This document shows positions 47,939 through 59,690 of a stretch of 64,000 bases of DNA, one piece after another. The DNA comes from Warburgia ugandensis (taxonomy: Eukaryota; Streptophyta; Magnoliopsida; Canellales; Canellaceae): positions 54,257,217 through 54,321,216 of the forward strand of contig CP141139.1 in NCBI GenBank assembly GCA_035236585.1, in the 5' to 3' direction. Position 1 is the stretch's first letter, and each line of letters opens with the position of its first letter. Position numbers and translations under genes: made by a program. The notes under the pieces were generated by a model that ran no database searches, was not told the origin of the DNA, and saw only the letters and a program-made list of their open reading frames with translations.

Positions 47939-48599
47939 CTTTCATGGCTGCTAATCTATCCCATAAACCTCAATGCTACTTGTTCTAGTCTAGCTCATCT
48001 GACTACAACTTGCCCATCAAATAAAGTGTACCTTGGAGACACTTTAGAGCAAGCGAATGCACTTGGTGCATATCGTAACCCTAACAACAATAATCCATAT
48101 TCTGAGACCTATAATCTAGGATGTACTAGGCATCCCAATTTTTCATGGTCAAAGATTAATTACTAGGGAGTGACATTTGTGAATCCCCCTATTTAGAACT
48201 TTCCTAAGATTTTAGCTTCTTAGTAGCCACCTGGTTTTCAGCATCATCAACAACCAAAGAAACCATCAATTGAGGATAATATTCAATTTCTCATAAAACA
48301 AAATTAGGATATGAACAAGACTTTACTTCAATTCTAGAATGAGAGTCAAAAAATTCTTAAGCCATCACTAAGTTAGAGATGCAAATAAGCCAATTGTCTA
48401 CTAAATTAAATGAAAGGGGAAAAAGGAGAGTTGCCCAATCAACCTATTCCAAACCCTAATAGACAAATAGAATTAGGGTCTAGTTCACAAAGACCCCATG
48501 AGTAATTCAATTCTATCACAACCCTTAGGAGTTCTAGTAAGGTTGATAATAAAGTATGGTAGATTGAGAAAAAGAATGAGGAAAATGAAAGTGTAAAAA
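47939..48599 (+). mobile_element. Athila gag of element E, second part (fossil)
   Basis: It continues directly after the copy 2 solo LTR. EQANALGAYRNPNNNNPYSE and HPNFSWSK wording (48045-48160) matches the Athila gag C-terminus and aligns with 1-160 and 31490-31600. Confidence 0.88.
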
Positions 48600-50303
48600 T
48601 GTTGATATTTTTACAAGTGCATATGCTATTGTAGTATAGCTATGCAAATACTAGTTGATCACATAGGGACTCGCTTTAAAAATAAAGAGTTTAAAAAAAA
48701 AAAAATTATCCAAAACTTGAAAGAAAATAACAATATTAAACTAACTCTTCAGCTTTATTCAAATGATACAATTTACATAAATTTCAAGTCTAGAAAACAT
48801 AAAATAAAACTAATTAAATATCCCTGAATTGCACTGTCTGTGGAAAGCACTGTCCCTAGATAACACTATCAGAAGATGGATAAAATAAAACTTAAATAGA
48901 ACAAGAACACAGATGTAAATAAAATGGGGACACAGATGTAAATAAAAAGAGGACACAGATGTAATTAAAGAAAAGGACAGACATGTAATTTTAATTAAAG
49001 GAAGAAGGGAAAAAAGGGAATTTGACTAAAAATCTAGTTTTTAAGAAAAAACCAGATTAGAACCCAAAGGAGAAGAAAGCTAAAGAAGGGAGGAGATGGA
49101 GCCAGAGTAGAAAAGAGAGGGAGAAGGATAACCCGGGAGGAAACTCGTGTTGGGTTTCCTTCTTCGTGACGTCCGAAGGTGAAAAAAAAACCCGACAACG
49201 TAAAGACACCAAAGAAGATGGGAAAGCTGGCCAGAGTGGGGCTGCCAAAGACAGCTAGTTTTGCAGAGATACTGGATCATCTAGAGTAGAGCCAGACGAT
49301 CTAGTTTTTTGGGGCAGTGAAGAGGTGCATAGAGCAGATGCGGTGTGCTATGGAGGGTGGAATGGATGATGTAGTAAAAACTGGGTCCTGGGATTCGGGT
49401 GTTGGGTGTGAGCTTAGAGTGGTGAAGAAAAAAAATGACATCTAACTTCATCTGAAACAAAGCTGGCTCTTGCCTAGCTATGCAACGGTTGATGAAGAGG
49501 GCTTTGGAGATGGTGTGAACGAAGGGATTTGGGATGGAAAGAGAATAACAAAAAAAATGGGAATTGGAAAAAAATTGGTGCAGTAATTGTTGGAGGAAGA
49601 TATGGTTTCTGGGGTGTGAATGTGAAAGAGAGAGTGAAATGTGAAAGGGCTTGTGTAGTGGTGTGATGGTATGTAGGGCTGAAGAGGAAGAAAACAATGG
49701 AGGGACTGGTTTGTGTGGTGAATGGAGGAAAGCTGGGTTGTAATGTAAGATAGAGATGAGTGATGGAAAGCAGAAAAAAGAAAGAAAAAAAAGAACACCC
49801 TCAATAGAATGAAAAGCAAACAAAGAAAGACAACCAGAACACCCAAAAAAACAAAACTCCTCTTCCCCCTATTGTTACCCTCTTTATAAATTTTTTTATT
49901 TTCCTTTCCTAATCTTCCTCCCTAATCTTCCTCCAACTCTTTCCTTGAAGAGGTAGATTCCTATTAGTAAACTCCTCTTCTTCCCATTTAGGATTCTTCT
50001 TCCTTTTAGGACTCTTCTTCCTTTGAGGGCTCTTGCCTTATTGATCTTCACTTGATCTACACCGTTGAACATAGATCTAAGTCATCCAACCCTCTTTTAG
50101 TTTATTTGCAAAATAAAAGACTAAATTATAATCATCTGAACCTCACATTAATCATCTAATAAGCTCTAATGATCATCTGATTGTTGATTTTAAAAATTAA
50201 GGTTTGGATAGTCAATTTCAGCTAAATTTTACAATTTTCAATGGTTAGATGATCTAATTGAATGCTAAACTAGGGGTCTTTAGTCAAAATTACACACTTA
50301 ACA
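48600..50303 (-). mobile_element. Solo LTR of a third family (1704 bp)
   Basis: On the minus strand it starts TGTTAAGTGTGTAATTTTG at 50303 and ends TAAAAATATCAACA at 48600. Flanks are AAAAA on both sides (48595-48599 and 50304-50308), and both outer sides are gag/protease-region sequence of element E, continuous in D near 34640-34700. Start and U5 wording (ATACTACAATAGC, GCACTTGTAAA) resemble Athila LTRs distantly, but the body is different. A TTTATAAAG box lies near 49880 on the minus strand. The 180-codon minus-strand frame at 49281-49823 lies wholly inside the LTR, is low in complexity and resembles no protein I know. Confidence 0.82.
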
Positions 50304-51150
50304 AAAAACACAGGAGAACGAGACTAGACAGAAATCTCATACTCCATTTGAGCCTATAGTGGAGGCACCATACATGCCCAAAGCCCCATTCCCTCAGTTA
50401 CTCAACAAGGCTAAGGCATGAACAAATTTCAATGAGATAATGGAATTGTTAAAACATGGGCAAATAAATATTCCATGACTCAATGCTTTAAAAAATATTC
50501 CTACTTATGCTAAGTTTCTTAAAGAGCTCTACACAACAAAGAGAAAAGTCAATGTGCAAAATAAATACTTTAGCACTAAGCAGGCGAATTCTTTAATACA
50601 ACACCAAACCCCACCTAAGTTTAGAGACCCAAGGTGTCCTACCATTTCTTATGTAATTGAAAACACATGTTATAGATAGTGCATTACTTGATCAAGGTGC
50701 TAGTATTAATTTGTTGCCTTATTCTGTCTTTTAGCAGCTAGGGCTTGGTGATCTAAAACTAACTGACACCACTTTGTAGTTAGTGGATAGATCAATTAAA
50801 ATTCCACATCGTATGGTTGAAGATGTTTCAATAGAGGTGGACCATTTTTAATTTCCTATAGATTTTATTATACTGGATACCCAGCCTATTTCAAACAATA
50901 GTAGTCAAATTTCGGTGATTCTTGACATCCGTTTTTAGCAATTTCCAATATCATTAATTGTAGGAATGGGATATTGCAAAACTAAAGCTCAAAGTTTTCA
51001 ATGCTAATCATCATCAATTAGATCTTGATGATTCTTGCAACATTATTGAAGATTTAATTCCAAAAGTTCTTCCACCATTATCTACCTTCGTTCCATTGGA
51101 GGCCAACACATTGTACTTTCAATTTTTAACATTTGGATGAAAATTTTAAC
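50304..51150 (+). mobile_element. Gag-protease linker and protease region of element E (fossil)
   Basis: EAPYMPKAPFPQLLNKAK-like wording (about 50360-50420) and a YAKFLKEL-like block (about 50505-50530) match the linker; the protease neighbourhood follows (about 50680-50960). RT, RNase H and integrase wording is not seen in E; the next recognisable part is the 3' untranslated region. Confidence 0.82.
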
Positions 51151-51460
51151 TTCAAGCTTACTAGGAGGCAACCTAAGGTTTTTAGAGTCTCATGGTTCTA
51201 CACCACTCATTTATCATTTAGTGTCCTATATTTCAAAACATTGAGGATAATGTTTAGTTTAGGTTTGAGGGTGTAGACATGCATGAGATGTCTAGTTTTC
51301 TTCATATTCTTATTTAAAAAAATTCAAATTTTCCAAGTTTTTCAAAGTTTTTAATGTCAAAGTTCCTCTACTATGATGAGGATTTGATTTTCTACAAATT
51401 AGTATTTTCACTACTTTAACTTCTTGATGGAAATGTACATGGTTAATTCTACACCTTATT
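51151..51460 (+). other. 3' untranslated part of element E, before the LINE
   Basis: It matches 4440-4740 and 38620-38950, and contains the palindrome at 51237-51254. It is interrupted by the RTE LINE at about 51461 and resumes at about 52563. Confidence 0.78.
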
Positions 51461-51536
51461 CTATATTAAGTCTCTAGGGACTCTATCATAAGATTTAGAG
51501 AAAGCTTATGATAGAGTCCCTAGAGAGTTAATATGG
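51461..51536. repeat. Inverted repeat at the 5' end of the LINE
   Basis: Arms 51471-51492 and 51505-51526 are exact reverse complements (22 bp), separated by 12 bp. Allowing two mismatches the arms reach 32 bp (51461-51492 and 51505-51536). The right arm is LINE coding sequence, so the left arm is an inverted copy of it. Confidence 0.97.
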
Positions 51537-52526
51537 AGAGTGTTGGGTGGCAAAGGGGTTTCGCAAGGATATATAGACATAATTAAAGATATGTATGAGG
51601 GAGCAATAACAAATGTTAAGACCACTGGTGGTGTGACTGGTGATTTTCCCGTCACTATAAGATTGCACCAAGGATCGGCATTGAGTCCATACCTTTTCAC
51701 ATTGGTTATGGATGAGCTAACAAAACATCTACACAAGGAGATTCCCTGGTGCATGTTATTTGCAGATGATATAGTCTTACTTGATGAGACAAGAGAGGGT
51801 GTAAACATAAAACTAGAATTATGGAGAGAAGCATTAGAATTTGAAGGATTTAAAATTAGTCGAACTAAGACAGAATATATGGAATGTAATTTTAGCAAGG
51901 AGAGTAGGAGTACAATACCAGTCAAGATTGATAACCAAGAAGTCCCCATCAAAAACCACTTTCGGTACTTAGGATCAATAATTCATGAGAGTGGAGAGAT
52001 TGAGAGGGAGGTTATCCAGAGAATTCAAGCGGGTTGGAACAAATGGAGATGTGCATTTGGAGTTTTGTGTGATCGACGGGTGCCACTCAAACTAAAAGGA
52101 AAATTCTATAGGATGGCCATAAGGCCGGCCATGCTCTATGGATCAGAATGGTGGGCAGTTAAGGAACATCATACTCATAGGATGAGCGTCGCAGAAATGA
52201 GGATGTTGAGATGGATGAGTGGTAAGACAAGAAAAGATAGAATTCGAAATGAAAATATTTGAGGAAATTTAGGGATATCACCAATAGGTAATAAGATGAG
52301 GGAGACTAGACTTAGATGGTTTGGACATGTTCAAAGGAGACCAACAACAGCCTCGGTTAGAAGAAGTGAGGCAATACAAGTAGAAAGTTTTAAAAGGGCA
52401 AGGGGAAGGCCCAAAAGAACGTGGATAGAAGTGGTGAGGAAAGATTTAAAAACTTTGGGACTAAATGAAAACATGGTATTCAATAGAGTGGAATGGAGGA
52501 ATAAGATTCATGTGGCCGACCCCTAA
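51492..52526 (+). pseudogene. RTE LINE reverse transcriptase, C-terminal part
   Basis: The reading frame is open from 51492 ([15 protein letters not shown], the RT palm aspartate block) to an in-frame TGA at 52260-52262, then continues in the same frame to 52526. Recognisable blocks: [10 protein letters not shown]-like [19 protein letters not shown] (about 51657-51713), the catalytic FADD (51759-51770), [10 protein letters not shown] (about 51858-51890), RWFGHVQRRP (about 52315-52345) and RARGRPKRTW (about 52393-52424). The endonuclease and first RT blocks are absent through 5' truncation. At the TGA the family has Arg (RG after the RNEN wording), so a CGA-to-TGA change at a methylated CpG is the simple explanation. 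A single stop over about 345 codons makes this fragment much less decayed than the surrounding Athila pol, so it is probably younger. In life the protein nicks the target and copies the RNA there. Confidence 0.93.
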
Positions 52527-52562
52527 TTGGGATAAGGTCTTGATGATGATAATGATGATGAT

Positions 52563-53998
52563 TCATGTCCTGAAGTATTTCATAAAAGTTAAATCTTGAA
52601 AAATACTTACACAGTACATAGTCTAGACTAATAGATGGTTATGACTTAGAGACCTTGAGAAAAATTAGTGGAGACCTATATAATGAAGTGAGTTTTAGAG
52701 ACTATCAGTTTTTTTTAGAGGGTCAAACATAATTCACTATTTTCTTCAATGTATATTTGCACTGAAAGATCCTAGTATCTTTGTTTTTGGTCAAAATGCC
52801 AAGAACCAAATAGGAATATTAGTCCTGAATAATTATTGAATCGGATAAGCTTTAAGAAACCTAGGAAATGATATATGTCATCCTTGTTATAACCCAAAAA
52901 CATAAAGCCTACCGAGATATTATACCACTAATTGGACCCTTCGAGCTTCTTGGTAAACTTTTTCTCTTCAAAACCTAGTTTACCTTAACTTAAAGAAACC
53001 CCAGTAAGAATACCCATTACTTACCTTGCAAAAATTAGTAGAGATAATAGAAAAAGGAAAAAAGTCAAAGAAGTGAAAAATATCGAAGTATTTACATGGA
53101 AAGAAAAGCATATCTTCAAAGAAGAATATAAAAAAGTGTTCCTTGTTAAAAATATAAAGAAAAGAAAGAAAAAGAGTATTATTAGAAAAAAAAAAAAATT
53201 ATGAAATAAGTTAAGAAAAGAAAATACAAAAGAGATATTCACTTCAATATAGTCAAGGTAGAACAAATTGTCCTATGTCAATTGAAGTCCTCTACTTAGA
53301 TTTGAAACATTGAATCCATTAACCTTTCTTTTCAGAACCCTACCCAAGGCTATGTTTCATCCTATCTAGAGTCCTATTGATCGTAGGGGGAGCATAACCT
53401 TATTGAGGAGATAAATAAAATGGAATTGAGGTAAACTATTTCTCACAATTTTGGTAATAGCATCCATTCTAAGAGATCATATTATTTGTCTCATCATTGC
53501 TTACAATAGTATGTGAACCACTAGTATTGTTGGAATTTGCCACATAAAGAGACAAATTTGTTTGATTTTTTTTTCTGAGAGCTTTATTTCTAAGTGTATA
53601 TTAGTGAGACATTGAGGTCAAGACATCTCTACAATGGAGCAATAAGCATAGCTATATAGAGGTCTTGATTTATGTAGCTACACACACTACACCTAGAGAT
53701 GAAACTAGAATAAAATGGATTTAGTATGTGGGTAATTTGTGTGCTTTTTCATTCATCTTTATTAAGTTGATAAAGAAAGTAGATTATTAATGGATGAGAA
53801 TTATTTGAGATAAATCAAGGATTTAGCCTTACAGAATTTTGTGGGTGTACTCATTGCAAACCCTCACAAGGCTTAACTCACCCACTAGGGGTTTAAGGGC
53901 TTGTACATGCTAAATGCAATCGTGAGTACCTACAAAAATGACAACCATTTTGTTTTCATGATTTTTCACATGTTTTGGTTGAGACTAGTAAAATGCTG
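52563..53998 (+). other. 3' untranslated part of element E, after the LINE
   Basis: It matches 4770-6100, including the GACCTTGAGAAAAATTAGTG block at about 52650, and runs to the polypurine tract GGCTGGGGG at about 53998-54006. Confidence 0.8.
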
Positions 53999-55153
53999 GC
54001 TGGGGGCATGATAAGTGTTTAATTTCACATAAAAAGGACCCAATTAGGTGCCCATGTGTTATAACTTGTAGTGTTAAATTAGGGTTTTTTGGCCAAAATT
54101 ATAACAAATGCATTTGTGACCTACTTATTCAAAACTGTGGTATTTTGTAGGTTCAAAGGCTAATCCAAAGTAAGTATTTGAATGATCATAATTTTCTAAG
54201 ATTTAATTGGGATTTTTCTTCTTTAATTGGAGAGATGATCCAATAGTCGAGATTAATCAAGATAGGAATTGAATATCAAGATTAAGAGATCAATCTAAAA
54301 GCCCAATTATCATCATCCAAAGCTTAATCAAGGGTTAGAAGCAAATGGAAGAGATAAAGGTGACTAAAATGGACAAATAAAGCAAGCCATACATTTTCAC
54401 CACCTTTGCATGGGAGCCATTCAAGCCACCATAGCCATAAGAAAGGTGGCAAGCTAAGGAATTCATGCCAGGCCATTCTAGCCATTGAAGCCAAGGGTGT
54501 GAGCCATGAAGCCAAGGCAAATGAGCCCTTAAAGTGAGCCACATCAGCCAGTTGCCACATGGAATCATACAATTGGAGGAGAATTCAAGCAACGATCCAC
54601 TTTCTAAATTTGGATTTTCAAGGTTTAATTAGAAGGTTTGAGAGAATTATGTAAAAGTATGATGATTATGCATTGGTGGACCCATCATGAAAGAAACCCT
54701 ACTTTCCAACTCCATCTCTCACTCTTTTTTTTGGGGTTACAAGTCAAAGAAGGGATGCACCTCATTATGAAAACAACATCCCCCACTTTCCTATTTGGTG
54801 CTCAAGGGTTTCCTAAATAGAAAACCTCAGATCTACTTCAATCTAAACAACTTTAAAACCCTACATTGTTACACCTCTTTCCTAAACCCATTCCTTACCC
54901 CTTCCATGAATTTCCATCTACCAAACATAATCAAATTTGAATGGAACATGCTCCACTTTCCTTCTCTGGAAAAGATACCCTTGTTCAAAATTAGAAACCA
55001 CCTATCATGTCTCTCTTATGTTATCTTTCCACCTCTCTTTCTTACATCATCTTGATATATCATCTCTCACCTAACCTTCCTCATTAAATACCCTAGCCCT
55101 AGGGTCAATTTTCTCATATTTTCACCCCTTCCTAATTTAGGAAACCATTTATC

Positions 55154-55162
55154 TATATATAG
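55154..55162 (+). promoter_or_regulatory. TATA box of E 3' LTR
   Basis: TATATATAG followed by CCCAATG. The same box-plus-GCCC context occurs on the minus strand in LTR H (61203-61212). Confidence 0.6.
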
Positions 55163-55464
55163 CCCAATGTCCCATACTAATTTTCTATGTAGAGATTGGG
55201 TGAGACAACCTTGAAAGGAGCACATTAACTTGGATCTTCTAAAGCTTGGACCTTAGAATTTCTTTATTGTTTTTCTATATTTTGTTTTCTAATTATTCTC
55301 TTGGTTATTTTCTCTCCATTTCCAGATTAATAATTTACTTTCATAGCTTACTTTCATAGTTGTTTCATGTTATTTTTAATTCTTTGGATTCCACTCCTAG
55401 TTCCACCCTTATTTCCATTCATTTTTGCTTCCAAATCTCTTGTTTTCTTTCTTTATTCCTTCAA

Positions 55465-55520
55465 GATCAAAGTTAACATCCCTTCAGTAGTGACATCCAA
55501 GAGAGGAGATAGCTTAGAGC
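55465..55520 (+). other. LTR hairpin, copy in E 3' LTR
   Basis: A weaker version: ATCCCTTC faces GAGAGGAGAT with mismatches and GTTA faces TAGC. The loop contains AGTAGTGACATCC. Confidence 0.5.
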
Positions 55521-57180
55521 CTTAAGTTTCCACTTAGTTATGTATGTTTTTCTACTTGTTTTACATCTTAGTTTTGGGCAGTTTTTCCTTAGTTACTTCA
55601 TCTAGTTAACCCTTGTTTCTCTTAAATTCCATCTTTGGTTTTCATTGCATGAAATTCTAATTTATTTTAGAGATTTTAAATTTAATTTTTCTTATTTTTT
55701 GGAATCACTTTTGGAAGTAAGAATAGTGCTCACTTTACATATGTTGTAGACAACTTTATGCGTCTAATTTTTGTGTGATATGGACATGATGCAATAAAAT
55801 TCTTCGAGAATTCGTGTTATAGATTAATTATTTCAACAAAGTACTTAAGATTTGGAATTCCTAGCATATAATTTGTTGTTTCAATAGCTTTTTAATGTGA
55901 GATTTGTTGAATGTTCTTAAGTACCGAAATCTAGAAACTATTTTTTCCTTAACTTTGTGCTTTAATTCTAGCCATCTAAATGTTATTTTTGCTTGAATCC
56001 TTAGGTACCCATTTATATTTTTTTATTATTTATTAGATTCCATAGTTATTTTTCATGTTATCTTACTATTAAATCATAAAAAATAGTCATCTTTTGGCCA
56101 TAGAACCATGTGCACAATCAATGGACCATGCGCATGGTACTAGATCACTTGCCTATTTGACTTTTCAATAAGTTACATGCATGATCTTGTTTTAAAATTT
56201 GTTAATCAGTTGTTGTCATATTGTTTAAGGTTTATAAATTTTCCTTTTTACATTCTAGAAAGTTTCCTTTTTAGTAGGTTTTAGGTTAGGTAAGTTTTAA
56301 TTTAGGCAAGTTTCTAATTTAGTAGTATCTGTAAGTTTGATTGATTAGTTTGAATCTTTCTAAATTGATTAGTTATGTAAGTTTTCGTATTCTTTTTTTT
56401 CTTTTTTTTTCAATTGAGGCAAGTTTCCTCTTTAGTCTTACTTTTTAATTCTATGCATCTTTCTATTTTGAGCATTTTAATCTGCTACTCCAATCCAAAC
56501 TATTCTCTTTCAACTGAATCTAAATAAATTGAATAAGATTCAATCTATTGCAAATGTTTGAGATTCCTCATGGTATCAACCTCACTTACGTGAAAATAGT
56601 ACATTGATTCATGTGCTTGTGAGTAATTTTAAAAGCTCCACAATAACCTTGCCACATGGAGTCACACTATTGGAGGATATGTAGAAGCAATTATCCTATG
56701 CTAAATAGTGAATTTCAAGGGATAATTAGAAAACAATTTGAGTGATAATCAGCATGGTAAGATGTGTGTGCATAGGTGGACTAATAAAGAGAGAAACCAC
56801 GTCTAATTTCCTTATTTTTCCTCTCTTTTCCTCCCTCTTTTCTCTCTCTTTCCTACCTACCTACCATATTACATAATTAGTAGGGAAGGAGTTCCACACC
56901 ACTTTCCTTGAAAAGTGGTGCCTCCTCCCTTCTAAATCCATCAACTCCACCTACTCCACTTTCTAGTTCATTTCCTCACTCAATACCTCACCTTCCTACC
57001 TCTTTCCTCCATCTTACATATCCTTTTTCTTATATTTAGAAAGTCCAACCCACCTTGCATTTTAATGTTCTATCATCAATCAACCACCTAATATTCCTAC
57101 CTATAGTTTCTGATCTAATTCTCCTTCTTTTTCTTTTTTTTTCATATGATAGGTTCTTATCAAATTGGAAAGAAAACCTC

Positions 57181-57188
57181 TATAAATA
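57181..57188 (+). promoter_or_regulatory. TATA box of LTR F
   Basis: CTCTATAAATACCCC, a strong plant-type TATA box, about 290 bp upstream of the LTR hairpin. Confidence 0.75.
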
Positions 57189-57472
57189 CCCCATAGAATT
57201 ACATTTCTAATTCAAGTGGAGGAATTTCTTCTAACACCTTGAAATCAAGCACATCAACTTGGAGGTAGTCTTAGAGCTTTAGGGTTGATCATCTTGTTTG
57301 CTTTTCCTTGTTTTGTTTTTTTCTTTTTTGAACTTCAATTATAGGTTGGTACCTAGCTTTCATTGCTTGTTTATTGCTTTCTTTGTTGTTTAAGTCTCCT
57401 ACATATAGTTCCTCATTGTTCTCCTTTCACTCTTTCTTCCACTTCTCTTAACTTTCTTACTCAATTCTTCAA

Positions 57473-57526
57473 GATCAAAGTTATCTTTTCTCCTATAGTG
57501 ATATTCAAGAAAATAGTAGCTTTGAA
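57473..57526 (+). other. LTR hairpin, copy in LTR F
   Basis: CAAAG pairs with CTTTG and TTTTCT with AGAAAA. The loop contains AGTGATATTC. Confidence 0.65.
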
Positions 57527-58621
57527 TATTATTTTTCCCCTTCATCTTTTTCTTTTTTCTAACATAGATTTAGGACTAGTTCTTGTTTATTTGTTTCCCA
57601 TCTTCATGCTCTTACTCTCTTGATTTCTTTTTGGGTTTAACATGCGTGATATCAAAGATTAATTTGAGATTGTTGGAATGTGTTTACTCATTTTTTTAAT
57701 CTAGTCTTTGGAATTAGAATAGTGCACAATTTTCAACCTTATTCTTTATGCACATGTGGACAATTCATGTATCGAATTCCTTCCATTAAAGTTTATGATT
57801 TATGCATGTTCCTCTTTGTTATTTCCATTCTTGAAGTTCAATAAATATTTAGTTTTATGATCTTGTTTCATGCCTTGAATCACATGCACCATATAAGTAT
57901 ATCCTTTATTTGATTTAAGTTTCATGAGCAACATATTTCTGGAATTTTACCTTTCATGATTCATGCATAATTTTCAGTGGTCCATGCACTTTATTTGCTT
58001 GATTCCTTAGGAACCCAATTAGCTTTTGAGATAGTTTAGCTATAGCAAGCTTTTAGTTCTTGCATTCCATCCATTTTTTCACTTGTGATCCATGAACACA
58101 ACTCCATGAGTCATGAGCATGGTGATTGTGTGATTTTCCTTTAAGTGGTTTATTGTTTCCTTACTTCATGATAGTTTAGTATTATTTGCTTATTTATTTA
58201 TTTCTTAGTTTAGCTTTACAAAGTTTCTTAATTTATTTTTAGAAATTTTTACTTTTATAAATTTTTAGGATTAGGAAAGTTTCTTTTTTAGCAAGTTTCT
58301 TAAGTAAAGTTTCCTAGACTCATTCATTCTAGTTTTGCATTAGTTTCTCTTATTGAAAACATGTTAGTTAGAAAAGTTTCTAATTCCATTGAATATCTTT
58401 ACTTTTAGAAAATTTCCTTTATAATTTAATGCATGTTTCTAATTCCATGATGTGAAATTCGTAGTTTTCAAAACCCTCTTCCTTTGGCTAATATAAGCAA
58501 CTTAAATAAGATCCAATCAATTGAAAATTCTCTATGATTCCTCAAGGGATTGACCTCACTTGCATGCAATTACTACTTTGAGTCATGTGCTTGCAAGTAT
58601 TTTAAAGTTATACAAATTTTT

Positions 58622-59189
58622 TGGCATCATTGTAGGGAAATCACAATGATTTTGTGGTTAGATCTTTGTTTAGATTGTTTATCTCTAGTCATAGTTTTAG
58701 GATGCATTATATTAGGGTTTTTGCATCATTCTTGCATATTTCGCTAATTCCTCACAAATTGACACCTTTCTTTATTTTGTACTAGGGAATTTGGTAAAAA
58801 GAGTAGCAGTGATCTTGAAGGCTGAAGCTTTATCAATTTAATTAGGATTTCCGTACTTTCTTAGTTTACGCCTTTGAGTAAACTTGTAGTGAGGTACCAT
58901 TGCAATTATTTCATTCATTTTAAATGGGTTGTAATAATACTAGACAAGTGTGGGGTATTGTGGTGCACACTTGATCTTTATTAGAAACCTCATTGTAAGC
59001 TTCTGTCGCCCTCTTTTATTTTCCTAGTATAGTTGTATTTAGGGTAGTTTGCATATTTATTGATTGTTTAATTCATATAGATTAGGGTGATTCATTATAC
59101 TTGTTGCATTTTATTAAGGGATTTTTCATTAGATTGCACCTATTTAACAAAGATTACTTTGTTAGATAGCATATAGGTAGGCATTAATT
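58622..59189 (+). other. Primer site and leader of element F
   Basis: TGGCATCATTGTAGGGAA (from 58622) is a decayed tRNA-Asp-type primer site. The leader matches 29386-29915 of D and stops at about 59189, where minus-strand integrase sequence begins. No gene is seen. Confidence 0.72.
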
Positions 59190-59690
59190 GGCCCATGAGG
59201 GTAAACAGTATGTACCATTTAGGGTCTAGACCATTGAGAACCAAGCTTTGCAATAAATAGATGCAATCTAAAATTATACAGGACCTTTGGTCTTGGGGTG
59301 AAGCACTCTCGTAAGATGTGTCTATCATGATGGCTTTTCATGCGCCCTTTGTATATCTAGGCAAACTCATTTACAGCTTTCCTTAGTTCATCCAACTCAT
59401 TGAGTTGGAGCTTTTTGTGAATCGAAGCATTATCTAGTTCAAAATTGAGCCTTTTAATGGCCCAATATAGTCAAGTTTTACTGGGAGGTGGCAGGATTTT
59501 TCATAAACCAAGTAGTAGGGTGACATCCCTATAGGAGTCTTGTATGCAGTATGATTGGCCCATAAAAGCATCACTAAGACTTAAGGATGAGTCCTTCCTA
59601 TTTTGATTAATTGTCTTTCCTAAAATTGACTTTATCTCCCTTTTTGACATTTCTACTTGTCCTCTAGTTTGAAATTAATAAGGGATATGG
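59190..59690 (-). mobile_element. Integrase fragment G of an older Athila copy
   Basis: Minus-strand remnant spanning the core-to-C-terminus of integrase: NELDE-like, ELEH-like and HGP-like wording, aligned with 3760-4260. It is bounded on the right by the end of LTR H and on the left by the leader of F. Broken and old. Confidence 0.8.

Larger units (their letters stand above)
51461..52562 (+). mobile_element. 5'-truncated RTE-type LINE
   Basis: A plant RTE-clade non-LTR retrotransposon that kept only the last 1.1 kb or so. It is inserted in the 3' untranslated part of element E: the flanks (…ctacaccttatt and attcatgtcctgaag) join to the uninterrupted wording seen at 38915-38950. Its left end carries an inverted repeat (51461-51536). 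It ends with VADP wording and a stop at 52524-52526, a TTGGGATAAGG tail block, then a short GAT/AAT repeat tail (about 52541-52562), the usual way plant RTE elements end. No clear target-site duplication was found. Confidence 0.9.
54009..56642 (+). mobile_element. 3' LTR of element E (2634 bp)
   Basis: It starts TGATAAGTGTTTAATTTC after the polypurine tract and ends TTTTAAAAGCTCCACA at 56642. It has AAGCCA motifs (54395-54545), a TATATATAG box (55154-55162), the hairpin (55465-55520) and the TTTAGGAAAGTT-type array (about 56230-56440). The outer flank (56643 onward) is the middle of another plus-strand LTR, F. Confidence 0.88.
56643..58614 (+). mobile_element. LTR F (3' three quarters)
   Basis: Athila LTR sequence entered at the point where E's LTR ends and running to TTTTAAAGTTATACA at 58614. 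It has a TATAAATA box (57181-57188), the hairpin (57473-57526) and the TTTAGGAAAGTT-type array (about 58205-58400). Its start is not seen on the left side of element E. Confidence 0.85.

Noticed and set aside
49281-49823. Minus-strand open frame of 180 codons
   Set aside because: It lies entirely inside the 48600-50303 solo LTR, downstream of its likely TATA box. It is low in complexity (Phe, Ser, His, Leu), has no motif I know and overlaps another frame of similar quality.
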